The translations under genes and the position numbers were made by a program. From positions 1-6,663 of the forward strand of contig JAEYAO010000096.1 of assembly GCA_023456105.1 (NCBI GenBank): 6,663 nucleotides of DNA. The letters are read 5' to 3'. The DNA is from Pseudomonadota bacterium (GTDB taxonomy: Bacteria > Pseudomonadota > Alphaproteobacteria > Caulobacterales > Caulobacteraceae). The notes below the pieces were generated by a model, which made no database searches, was not told the DNA's origin, and worked only from the letters and a program-made list of their open reading frames with translations. Of the stretch, positions 1 through 6,538 are shown one piece after another; positions within the stretch are counted from its first letter, which is position 1; every line of letters begins with the position of its first letter.

Positions 1-126
1 ACCTGTTCGGATACATCGAGGGCTTCTACAATCCCCATCGCCTGCACTCAGCACTGGGCTATATCAGCCCCGCTGAGGCCGAGCGCAAAGCGGCTTAACC
101 CCGTCCACTTTTACGGGGGAAGATCA
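1..126 (+). mobile_element. Right end of an IS3-family insertion sequence
   Basis: After the transposase stop, the segment at about 103-126 (GTCCACTTTTACGGGGG followed by AAGATCA) looks like a right terminal inverted repeat of an IS3-family element. Read from the outside it begins TGATCTTCCCCCG, matching the TG...CA ends and C-run of the family. I place the boundary at 126 from the terminal CA. The matching left end and the target duplication cannot be seen because the element extends beyond the window. The insertion may have cut an older gene on its right (see 127-384). Confidence 0.65.
3..98 (+). CDS. IS3-family transposase (OrfB), C-terminal 31 residues, 5' part outside window
   Basis: This is the tail of a DDE (rve-type) integrase-like transposase, which carries out cut-and-copy transposition of the IS3 family. 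Reading from position 3, the frame gives a peptide containing GFYNPHRLHSALGYISPAEAE and ends with KAA and TAA at 96-98. The series of Y-I-E, F-Y-N, R-L-H-S-A-L-G-Y and S-P-A-E is the classic C-terminal signature of IS3-family OrfB proteins. It includes the region just after the last catalytic glutamate, which is itself outside the window. The stop is followed after 28 bases by a likely IS terminus, which is normal spacing for this family. The rest of the element must lie to the left, so I cannot tell whether the transposase is intact. The family call is confident; the subgroup is not assigned. Confidence 0.9.
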   Translation: MFGYIEGFYNPHRLHSALGYISPAEAERKAA

Positions 127-384
127 AACGTCGAGCTGTGGCTGGCTGGGAACTCCGCGCGTCCGTCAGAGGGCGCGCCGGAGCAACGGCTGGCCAGAGC
201 CGAGCGCGTGAGTGGAGCAGCGCTGCTCGTGGACAAGGAGGCGCTGTTGAGAGCCAGCACGGTGAACATGCTTGCAACCTCGCGCACTGACTACATCAGC
301 CGCGACCGATAGGTTCGAGCAACGGACTTTAGCTGGTGGCTGGTCAGCACTTCCAGCGCCCGTCGAGCTAAGCGCTTGAAAGAA
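127..384. other. Intergenic stretch between IS end and tRNA fragment; possible gene debris
   Basis: No complete gene is supported here. One plus-strand frame stays open from inside the IS to a TAG at 310-312. Beyond the IS it would encode about 62 residues with roughly three quarters of its codons ending in G or C, containing ALLVDKEALLRASTVNM near the end. It has no start of its own and I recognise no family, so it may be the 3' stub of a gene cut by the IS, or chance. A perfect 14-base palindrome lies at 215-228. By the att-site polarity this stretch would be original chromosome rather than island. Confidence 0.4.
215..228. repeat. Perfect 14-bp palindrome
   Basis: GAGCAGCGCTGCTC is identical to its reverse complement. 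It could be an operator-like site or a small hairpin, but it sits inside a possible gene remnant, and palindromes of this kind also arise by chance in GC-rich DNA. No regulated gene is evident next to it. Confidence 0.3.
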
Positions 385-430
385 TGGTGGACGCGACAGG
401 GATTGAACCTGTGACCCCTACGATGTCAAC
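385..430 (-). tRNA. 3' half of tRNA-Val(GAC): truncated gene copy, probable att site of an integrated element
   Basis: Read on the minus strand, this segment holds a 7-base anticodon loop TTGACAT (rc of 423-429) with anticodon GAC. The 3' anticodon-stem strand CGTAG, a variable region, and a full T-arm follow: stem ACAGG/CCTGT around loop TTCAATC, at 396-412. The acceptor strand CGCGTCC, discriminator A and an encoded CCA ending at 385 complete it. On the 5' side the stem strand would need CTACG but reads CCTCG. I find no convincing D-arm and no GGACGCG acceptor strand, so the gene is cut at the anticodon loop. It is not a working tRNA. A 3' tRNA fragment like this is what tyrosine-recombinase integration into a tRNA gene leaves at the far end of the element. 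The tRNA 3' side (below 385) should be old chromosome, and the side above 430 the island. The valine identity rests on the GAC anticodon. Confidence 0.75.
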
Positions 431-434
431 GAGG

Positions 435-694
435 CGCGCCCAAGACTATCTGAGTACCTCGTGAATTCTTTCATGCATTAAATCAATAGCCTACAGCCTT
501 GTGCCTCGGTATGGCAGGCAGCCCGTCAACGGTCGCACGCCACGCGTGTCGATCGTTGAAGGAAGTTGCTGGCTAATTCCCGGCTAGTGACCGGATCAAA
601 AAGGGCGGCCGGCTTTGAGCTCATTGGGCATGTTAGGAAAGTCTGCATTTGGGACGGGCGGGCGTGACCCTACCCCCCGCCTCGGACAAACTAG
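435..694. other. No gene seen; low-coding junction DNA between att site and LprI remnant
   Basis: I see no supported gene, RNA or terminator here. All frames are broken by stops or lack coding character. Parts, such as about 471-490 with AAT- and TTA-rich runs, are clearly less GC-rich than the large gene. The stretch lies just inside the presumed island end, where recombination debris is common. No integrase is present, which fits this being the end distal to the intact tRNA, because integrase genes usually sit at the opposite end. Confidence 0.45.
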
Positions 695-850
695 TGGAGT
701 CGAGCCAAGCTATCTGCGAGCTACCAGCGTTCCATGGAAAAATCCGAGCGCGTGAAGGTCGAGACGCACGATTGCATCAGCGCGGAATACGAGCGGCAGG
801 ATGCTCGGCTCGGCGTCGCCGCGCTGGGGCTCGCAGCTAGGACCGGTTGA
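695..850 (+). pseudogene. Truncated remnant resembling an LprI/DUF1311 (lysozyme-inhibitor-like) protein
   Basis: The frame opens after a TAG at 692-694 and ends at TGA 848-850, with an internal ATG at 734. The translated stretch includes SASYQRSMEKSERV and then DCISAEYERQDARL. This resembles the N-terminal half of secreted LprI-like proteins, in which a C-M-[DE]-K-S segment precedes a conserved Cys and then E-x-x-R-Q-D-A-R-L-N-x-A-Y. Here the first Cys is Ser, and the expected Asn and Tyr after ARL are Gly and Ala. From the ATG to about 836, 26 of 34 codons end in G or C, so the DNA was once coding. The signal peptide, a usable ribosome-binding site and the C-terminal half are all missing. 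The resemblance runs out at about 836, exactly where the stop codon of the convergent large gene begins. The family call comes from remembered motif patterns and is moderate. Confidence 0.45.
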
Positions 851-3800
851 ACGTGTAGCGGATGCTGTCACCCGCGATGTTCAAGGATCCATCGGCCTCT
901 GGGCTGAGCGGATTAGGCAGGACGTCGATCGTCGTCTGACCGGTCTGTCCCACGTTGGCCACGTAAACGATGACGTACCGCTCGGGCTTTCGAGACCGCG
1001 CCACGTCGCGCGCAAAGCGCACCTCCGTCTCGCCCATCTCGAACTGGCACGGGTCCTCCGTGCTCGACTTGACCTCGATGAACCATGTCTGGCTGTTGAA
1101 CCGAATTCGGAAGTCGTACCCGAGCCCATCGTCGCCTGGACGTCCAACGAATGGCGCGGCGTTGCTAGACACCCAACCAAGGTCGATATCCTGGCCGCGC
1201 TGACGCGTCTTGAGCCAGTGGTAGACGGTCAGTTCGCCCAACCGCCCGATCATGTCCTTCTTTTCTTGAGGGATCCCGCGATAGGTACCGCCCCCCGCGT
1301 TGCCGCCCGCGCGGCCCGGCCGTCGGCGGGAGGACTCGGCAGGAGCCAAGTCCGCGAACGTTCCGATCGGCCGGTTCAGCACCGCTTTCGGCAGGCAATC
1401 GGAAATCTCCTGCGACAGCGCGAGCCAATCCACCGTCTGAGGGTCGCGGGGTTCGCCATTGAGCCGGACCGAACGCGCCTCGCGCTCCAGCCGCTCGCGG
1501 TCGGCGCGGGCCTTCTGCGCTTCGGCCTCGACCTCTGTCTCTGCGATTCCGAGCACGCTCCGGTCGAGCGTGCGCAGCATCGTCTGCGGCCACAGGCCGA
1601 GCTGTGCGAACCACGTGAGAAATTCGTCCAAGGTCCAGGCGCGGCAATCGAAGGCGCCGGCTTCGTCCAGTCTCCGCCGGAGCTCCATCTCCGCCGCCGC
1701 AGGATCCTGCCACACGGTATGGACCGCGACGCCGCTCTGCAGGCCCCACGCGCGAACGAGCGGTTGGGCGCTGCGGGCCAACGCCTTCAGCGTCGTCGCG
1801 TTGGCGGTCCGCACCGACATCAGATCGTCCAGCCCATGGGGATCCTCCCCGATGTCCTTCGCGCCCACCGAGCTCAGCCAATTGGCGAGGTGAGCCGCGA
1901 GTACAGCCTCGGGGATGCGCTCGAACCGCTGCAGCCAATCAGGATCGGGCTTGAGGCCGTTCAGGGCGTGCAACGCGGACTTATACCGGTTGTCGACCTC
2001 GAACCTGAACAAGGTCGGCGCCACCATGGTTCGGAGGGCGTCGATGAGGCTTCTGCGATTGTCTTCGACGTAGTGTGTCAGCTGGGCCTGCTGACCCTCC
2101 GGGTCGATATCGGGCGGGCTTCCTGTCGCGACGAGGCTGGCGTTGTAGCCCGCGAAGTCGAGCTCGAGCCGCTCGCGCAGCTCCGCGGCCGAGAAGCTGG
2201 TCGTCACCGTCCGAACGACATCTTCCGGCGACGCAGCGCCGGGCGGCAGGACACCCCGAAGCAGCTCAATCAGGGCGACCCGATCCTCCGCCGCGGCCGG
2301 CTCCCCCTGCATCCACCCGTCATATGCAGCTTCACCGCCGAGATGGTGGACGACGGCGCGTAGCCACGGCAGGTGGCGGTCGATCCGGTCACCGAGGGAG
2401 TCCCTCGCCGCCTCGATCGCCTGCTCGTCGAGCTCGAGCGCCCGACAGAGGCGCAAGAGATCCGGCTGGCCAACCGCGCGGTCGCCGACGAGTGACTGTT
2501 CGCCGGCCAGTTGGCGTGTCAGTAGCTTCATATGTGGGACCACAGCCGCATGCTGGATGACCTCGCCAAGCGCCGGCAGTGCCGCTTCGACCATGGACCA
2601 GGTCAGTGCGCCATCGCCGATGATGACGAGCAGGGGCGCGCCGCTCCCCCGCTGGAAGTGGTAGGCCGCCCGCGGCATCGGTGGTGTCACGTCTGCGCCC
2701 TCGAGGGCAAAGGTGACACGCGAACGGATCTGCAGTTCGACGCGGTCCAGGGTCTGCAGGATCCCCGACCGGTCGGCCGGGAGGCGATTGAAGTCGACGC
2801 CGTCGAGCGCTTCGAGCGATGCCGCCAGCATGGGCCGTAGCCAGGGGCACGCCTCGACCAACGACGCACCCACCGGTAGGCTTTCGAGCGGCGCCCCGTC
2901 GACGTGAACATCATAGGCGAGCGTGGAGGTCCGGCGGACGGCCTTTCCGTAGAGCTTGTGGAGTAGGTCGCCGACCTGGGCCTGTTCGTGGGTTCGGATG
3001 TCGAACAGCGGTTCGCCTAGAACTTCGATGAGGTTTGCGGCGATGACGTCGGCGTTGTCCCGCACGAACACAGTCTCGGCGTTGGGGCCGCGGACGATCG
3101 CGGTCCCCAACTGCCCCCGCCGCCGTACGAGGAGCCTCTCAGGCGCCCTGGCGGTCAGAACCCCGACCTCGGCGAGCTGATCCGCCAAGCGGACCCAACA
3201 GCGGCTATAGATGTTCATCAGCTCGCGGTCGTAGAAGCGCCGCACGCAGCCATCGGCGTACTGCGCCGCTAGGAACGCCGCCTGTTCGATCAAGCTGTCA
3301 CCAGCGTTGAAAGTCCGGACGCCGGCGAGGCTCCGCAGCTGCCCGAGGGCCTTGTCCGACGCGCGATCCAGCGCGCGCGAGAGCCGGTAGGTGGGGCGCC
3401 GCAGGAACGGAGGATATCGATCGCCCCCAGAAGCCAACCATACCTCGCGCCCGGTGCAGCGCCGTCGCCGAAGGTCATCGGCGCCCGGCTCCTCGCAAGG
3501 CACCCAGGCAACCGATCGGAGGAAGGCGGCGAGCGGGGTCGGCCAATCGCGCCGATCGGACACGTGGTTGTGCTTGTGCTTCACCACGGTCCAGAGCTGT
3601 TTGTGTTCCGCGCGGTCGATCCAGGCCACGACCAACCGGGCATAGGCCTCGAGAGCGTCATCGCTGAACGCGTCGATGTCGGCCTGTCCCGGCATCCACC
3701 AGAGCGCTCCCACATCATATTCGGTGGACGTGTGGAGGCTGGTCGAGACGCCGGGTCGAGACGCGATGTCCGTCTTCAGAAGCGGCCCGAAGGACTCCGG

Positions 3801-6440
3801 CAGATCGAGGTCCTTCAGGAAGCCGAAGCTCGAGACGTTCCAGGCTAGCGTGTAGGTATCGGTTTCCTTGGACTTCGGCTCCAGTCCGCGCTGAACGCCG
3901 AGCCCCCACAGGAACGTCGTCCAAGCCTCGACGTGACGGACGCCAAACGCCGCATGCGATGGTGGCGCGAGCCGGGCGGCCCGGACGCTTTCGATGTCCG
4001 CCAGCCCCGGGGGCGCCAGTTCCAGGAAGCGTTGTAGGTCGTATCCGAGGGTGCGGTCCGGCCAAGCCGAGGAGAAGACCGCGTCGGTCGCCCGGATGAA
4101 CTCGCCGTCCAGGGTGGGAACGAACAGCTTGTAGGTGCTGCTGAGCGCGACCGGGCGCTTCACCGCAACCGAACGTCGCCAGATCGCAAAGGCCCATCTC
4201 AGGCCTGCGACCATGACTTTGCGTGTGCCGTCCTGCTCGACGATTTGCGAGATCCGCGTCAGCAGCGCCTCGCTCTCGAAGGCCACGACGAGATCCTTCT
4301 CGAGGAACTGGCGCGCCGCCGACAAGTCGCCAAACCAGGGCAACTCGTCATGCAGGAAGGCGAAGAAGTCCCGAACCGGCGCCGGCGGATAGAGGTCCTC
4401 CCCAATCCCGTCGTCGGTTTCGCCCCGGCGCGGCGGCACGAACACTGTCGCCTCCCGTGAAGGCCGGCGGCGTCTGCGCGAACCTTCCGCCGCGGCGGGA
4501 TCCGGTTGGACACGTGACCGTGTCGCCCGCAGGCTCCCATCCTGGCAGATGAGGATTTCTCGTCCCGCTAGGGCCGTCGCGTCCCCGCCCATGAAGTCGG
4601 AGAGGTCGCGGTAGAAGGCGGTCCAACGCGCCGAGTCCGCCTTACGTCCCTTGCCCATCGCCTTAGCAAGCGTCCGTGCCAACGCCTGCACGATCAGCGC
4701 CCGTTCGACCGTCGTGATCCGGTCCTTGAACCGCGGCCCGGCGTGCAGGCGAAGAAAGTCCGCGAGCCGCTCGGTCCGCTGCGGGCCCAGGGTGGCCCAG
4801 ATCGGCGCGACGCCAGCCGCGGCCCCGTGGCGTGCGATCACTTCCAAGGAGAAGGACTTGCCATCCGTCGCCGGCCGCCTCGCCTTGACCGGGCTGGCCC
4901 AGACAAGAGGCCCCAATGACGGGCGCGCGAGCGGATCTCCTTTCCAGTCCGCCAGGCACGGAACGCAAGTCGCGTCCGCCAGCGCCGGAACCGACCAAGC
5001 GCGCGCGATTTCCGCGGCCATGGCTTTTCCGAGGTCGACGGTGGCGTCCGCATCCTCCCTCGCACGCTCGGACGTGTCGACGGCGAGCAGGCTTGCCGGC
5101 GTGCTCCAGACCAGAAGGTCGACAGCGGCCCGCGCCGCGGTGACCGCTGAAACATTCGCATCCGCCGCATCGGCCGTTCGGTCGGTGAGCCATCGCGCAG
5201 TCCTCGCGGCCAAACGCACCGCACGCTCCAGCACAAGTTCGTTCACCTTCACGGTCGGATCGAGGCTGACGCGGTTGGAACTCGGGAAGAAGCTGCCGTG
5301 TAGGTGTCCGCGGAACGGGGCGGTCGCCCCGCGTCCCATAGGAAGGAAGGTGTAGAGGCGGGGGTTGAAGCCAGACCTGTCCTCATCAACCGGGACGGCC
5401 AACGCCACCTCGCCAGCTCCCTTCCAGCCGGACCACGTCTGCGGAAGGGCCCCCGAAGCCAGCCCTTCGTTCACCGCTGCAAGCATCTCCGCTTCCGGAA
5501 CATCCGCGCGCGCGACCCAGAACCGACCGCTCTCGCCCAAGTCCGTGAGAATCGGCCCCTGGCCATCTCCCAGTGCGACCTCCACGCGGGTCAGACCTCG
5601 CGCGAGGTGGTGCGCTGCAAGCCGGTCCCCCTCGATCCGAGCGTCGAGCCGGGCGATCCGGCGCAGGAAGAGGAGGGTGGGCGCATCGGTGGTCGTCAGC
5701 TCGACGATCTCAGCGCGAACAGCCTCCAGCGCGGCGGCGTTGCGAAGCGGCAGGCGGATGACCGTGGAGAACCCCGCCTGACCGAAGGCCGGCACCGCAG
5801 CCGGATGGTCCTCGATCCATTGTGGAATGTAGAAGGCTGGCAAATCCGCGCGGGCCATCGCACGTCGGGTCTCATCCGGGAGCAGCGGGTCAAGCTCCGC
5901 CCCCCGCGCGAAGGTGAAGCAATAGCCGTCGAAGGCGTCACCGGCATCGTCTTCCCTGCGTCGCGAGAAGACCTGCGGCGCATCGGTGACGTGCCGCACG
6001 CTCCGGAACCCCAGCCCCTTGTTCCCGACTGCCTCGCCGGGCGGCTTGCTAGACAGGCCCATCTCGCAGAGCGCCTCGACATTGCGCGGGCCGAACGGAC
6101 GTCCCCGGTTGGCGACGTAGAGCGTGCCGCTCTCGCCCTCGTCGCTCGCCAGCAGCAAGGCAATTTCGCCGTCACGACGGTCCCGCGCATGGGCGTCGTG
6201 GGCGTTCTGGACCAGCTCAATCAGGAAGCGCCCGTGATAGTCGGCGATTATGTGCTGGGAGAGGCTCTGGTTCTGCTTGTGGACAGAGTCGTAGTACTTC
6301 CCCTGCTCGTCGATCGTTCCCAGGAAGCCAGTGATCTTGCGGCTTGCGATGTAATTGATGTGCGTGCGGGGATCCGCTTGCGGATCCCATACGTCGGCCG
6401 GAGCTTGCGGCCCGGACTCTGTTACGTCGGTCGTCGACAT
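837..6440 (-). CDS. Giant sacsin/NO VEIN-like protein: N-terminal GHKL ATPase plus C-terminal DUF3883 nuclease-like domain (1867 aa)
   Basis: Probably a soluble cytoplasmic ATP-driven machine; no signal peptide or membrane segment is seen. The GHKL (Hsp90/sacsin-type) ATP-binding domain spans about 30-260. Its N-box is ELVQNAHDA at 75-83 (E75, N79, D82 as in Hsp90). A modified G1 box N-R-G follows at 111-113, then GLSSK at 128-132, and the lid GNKGLGFRSV at 139-148. GHLHGSFFPSSNR at 378-390 is a conserved sacsin/NOV-type segment. Residues about 410-1625 have no clear domain but carry scattered VP-x-x-DG-like motifs (around 489, 624, 769, 975). A charged helix (1632-1657) and a Gly/Arg-rich linker (about 1703-1722) precede DUF3883 (1727 to about 1840), with GRLGE 1732-1736, D1776, E1789-V-K1791 and E1806, a PD-(D/E)XK-like core. 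ATG 6440 is the first start after an in-frame TGA (6453-6455) and has a Shine-Dalgarno site. The frame is intact. Defence against phage or foreign DNA is inferred from architecture and island location. Confidence 0.9.
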   Translation of the reverse strand: MSTTDVTESGPQAPADVWDPQADPRTHINYIASRKITGFLGTIDEQGKYYDSVHKQNQSLSQHIIADYHGRFLIELVQNAHDAHARDRRDGEIALLLASDEGESGTLYVANRGRPFGPRNVEALCEMGLSSKPPGEAVGNKGLGFRSVRHVTDAPQVFSRRREDDAGDAFDGYCFTFARGAELDPLLPDETRRAMARADLPAFYIPQWIEDHPAAVPAFGQAGFSTVIRLPLRNAAALEAVRAEIVELTTTDAPTLLFLRRIARLDARIEGDRLAAHHLARGLTRVEVALGDGQGPILTDLGESGRFWVARADVPEAEMLAAVNEGLASGALPQTWSGWKGAGEVALAVPVDEDRSGFNPRLYTFLPMGRGATAPFRGHLHGSFFPSSNRVSLDPTVKVNELVLERAVRLAARTARWLTDRTADAADANVSAVTAARAAVDLLVWSTPASLLAVDTSERAREDADATVDLGKAMAAEIARAWSVPALADATCVPCLADWKGDPLARPSLGPLVWASPVKARRPATDGKSFSLEVIARHGAAAGVAPIWATLGPQRTERLADFLRLHAGPRFKDRITTVERALIVQALARTLAKAMGKGRKADSARWTAFYRDLSDFMGGDATALAGREILICQDGSLRATRSRVQPDPAAAEGSRRRRRPSREATVFVPPRRGETDDGIGEDLYPPAPVRDFFAFLHDELPWFGDLSAARQFLEKDLVVAFESEALLTRISQIVEQDGTRKVMVAGLRWAFAIWRRSVAVKRPVALSSTYKLFVPTLDGEFIRATDAVFSSAWPDRTLGYDLQRFLELAPPGLADIESVRAARLAPPSHAAFGVRHVEAWTTFLWGLGVQRGLEPKSKETDTYTLAWNVSSFGFLKDLDLPESFGPLLKTDIASRPGVSTSLHTSTEYDVGALWWMPGQADIDAFSDDALEAYARLVVAWIDRAEHKQLWTVVKHKHNHVSDRRDWPTPLAAFLRSVAWVPCEEPGADDLRRRRCTGREVWLASGGDRYPPFLRRPTYRLSRALDRASDKALGQLRSLAGVRTFNAGDSLIEQAAFLAAQYADGCVRRFYDRELMNIYSRCWVRLADQLAEVGVLTARAPERLLVRRRGQLGTAIVRGPNAETVFVRDNADVIAANLIEVLGEPLFDIRTHEQAQVGDLLHKLYGKAVRRTSTLAYDVHVDGAPLESLPVGASLVEACPWLRPMLAASLEALDGVDFNRLPADRSGILQTLDRVELQIRSRVTFALEGADVTPPMPRAAYHFQRGSGAPLLVIIGDGALTWSMVEAALPALGEVIQHAAVVPHMKLLTRQLAGEQSLVGDRAVGQPDLLRLCRALELDEQAIEAARDSLGDRIDRHLPWLRAVVHHLGGEAAYDGWMQGEPAAAEDRVALIELLRGVLPPGAASPEDVVRTVTTSFSAAELRERLELDFAGYNASLVATGSPPDIDPEGQQAQLTHYVEDNRRSLIDALRTMVAPTLFRFEVDNRYKSALHALNGLKPDPDWLQRFERIPEAVLAAHLANWLSSVGAKDIGEDPHGLDDLMSVRTANATTLKALARSAQPLVRAWGLQSGVAVHTVWQDPAAAEMELRRRLDEAGAFDCRAWTLDEFLTWFAQLGLWPQTMLRTLDRSVLGIAETEVEAEAQKARADRERLEREARSVRLNGEPRDPQTVDWLALSQEISDCLPKAVLNRPIGTFADLAPAESSRRRPGRAGGNAGGGTYRGIPQEKKDMIGRLGELTVYHWLKTRQRGQDIDLGWVSSNAAPFVGRPGDDGLGYDFRIRFNSQTWFIEVKSSTEDPCQFEMGETEVRFARDVARSRKPERYVIVYVANVGQTGQTTIDVLPNPLSPEADGSLNIAGDSIRYTFNRS

Positions 6441-6444
6441 GGCA

Positions 6445-6450
6445 CCCCCT
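6445..6450 (-). promoter_or_regulatory. Ribosome-binding site of the large ATPase/DUF3883 gene
   Basis: On the minus strand AGGGGG lies four bases before the ATG at 6440-6438. It is a good but slightly close Shine-Dalgarno match. Together with the in-frame TGA at 6455-6453 it fixes the start at 6440. Confidence 0.6.
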
Positions 6451-6538
6451 AGTCAACTTCTGACCGATCTCGAAACAGCTCGCAAACCTTCCGCGAGAGG
6501 CTCGCTCCTAAAGGGCAAATCGGGGCGTAGTGAGACCG
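6451..6538 (-). other. Leader/upstream region of the large gene; no clear promoter
   Basis: This is where the promoter of the large gene should lie if the gene is transcribed alone. I find no convincing -35/-10 pair: TTGACT at 6456-6451 is too close to the start to serve as a -35. A 35-codon frame (ATG 6560-6558, TGA 6455-6453) in the same frame as the large gene ends 12 bases before its start. It lacks a Shine-Dalgarno site and coding character, so I do not call it a gene. Confidence 0.35.

Noticed and set aside
95..277. Minus-strand frame of 60 codons across the IS border
   Set aside because: It overlaps the end of the transposase gene and the IS terminus, with low-complexity A/R/P/S-rich sequence typical of a shadow.
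433..480. A 5' half of the tRNA continuing above 430 (a CTCAG resembling a D-arm occurs at about 452-456)
   Set aside because: The anticodon stem has two mismatches and the preceding bases cannot pair with the CGCGTCC acceptor strand, so it is not an intact tRNA.
649..840. Plus-strand frame of 63 codons
   Set aside because: It runs in a different frame from the LprI-like motif, and its second half is Arg-rich out-of-frame translation of that remnant.
801..2363. Plus-strand frame of 520 codons
   Set aside because: It lies antisense to the DUF3883-containing 3' part of the giant gene, whose motifs are unmistakable. No family features, no ribosome-binding site.
5304..6452. Plus-strand frame of 382 codons
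   Set aside because: Antisense to the GHKL ATPase domain; its openness mirrors the codon bias of the real gene.
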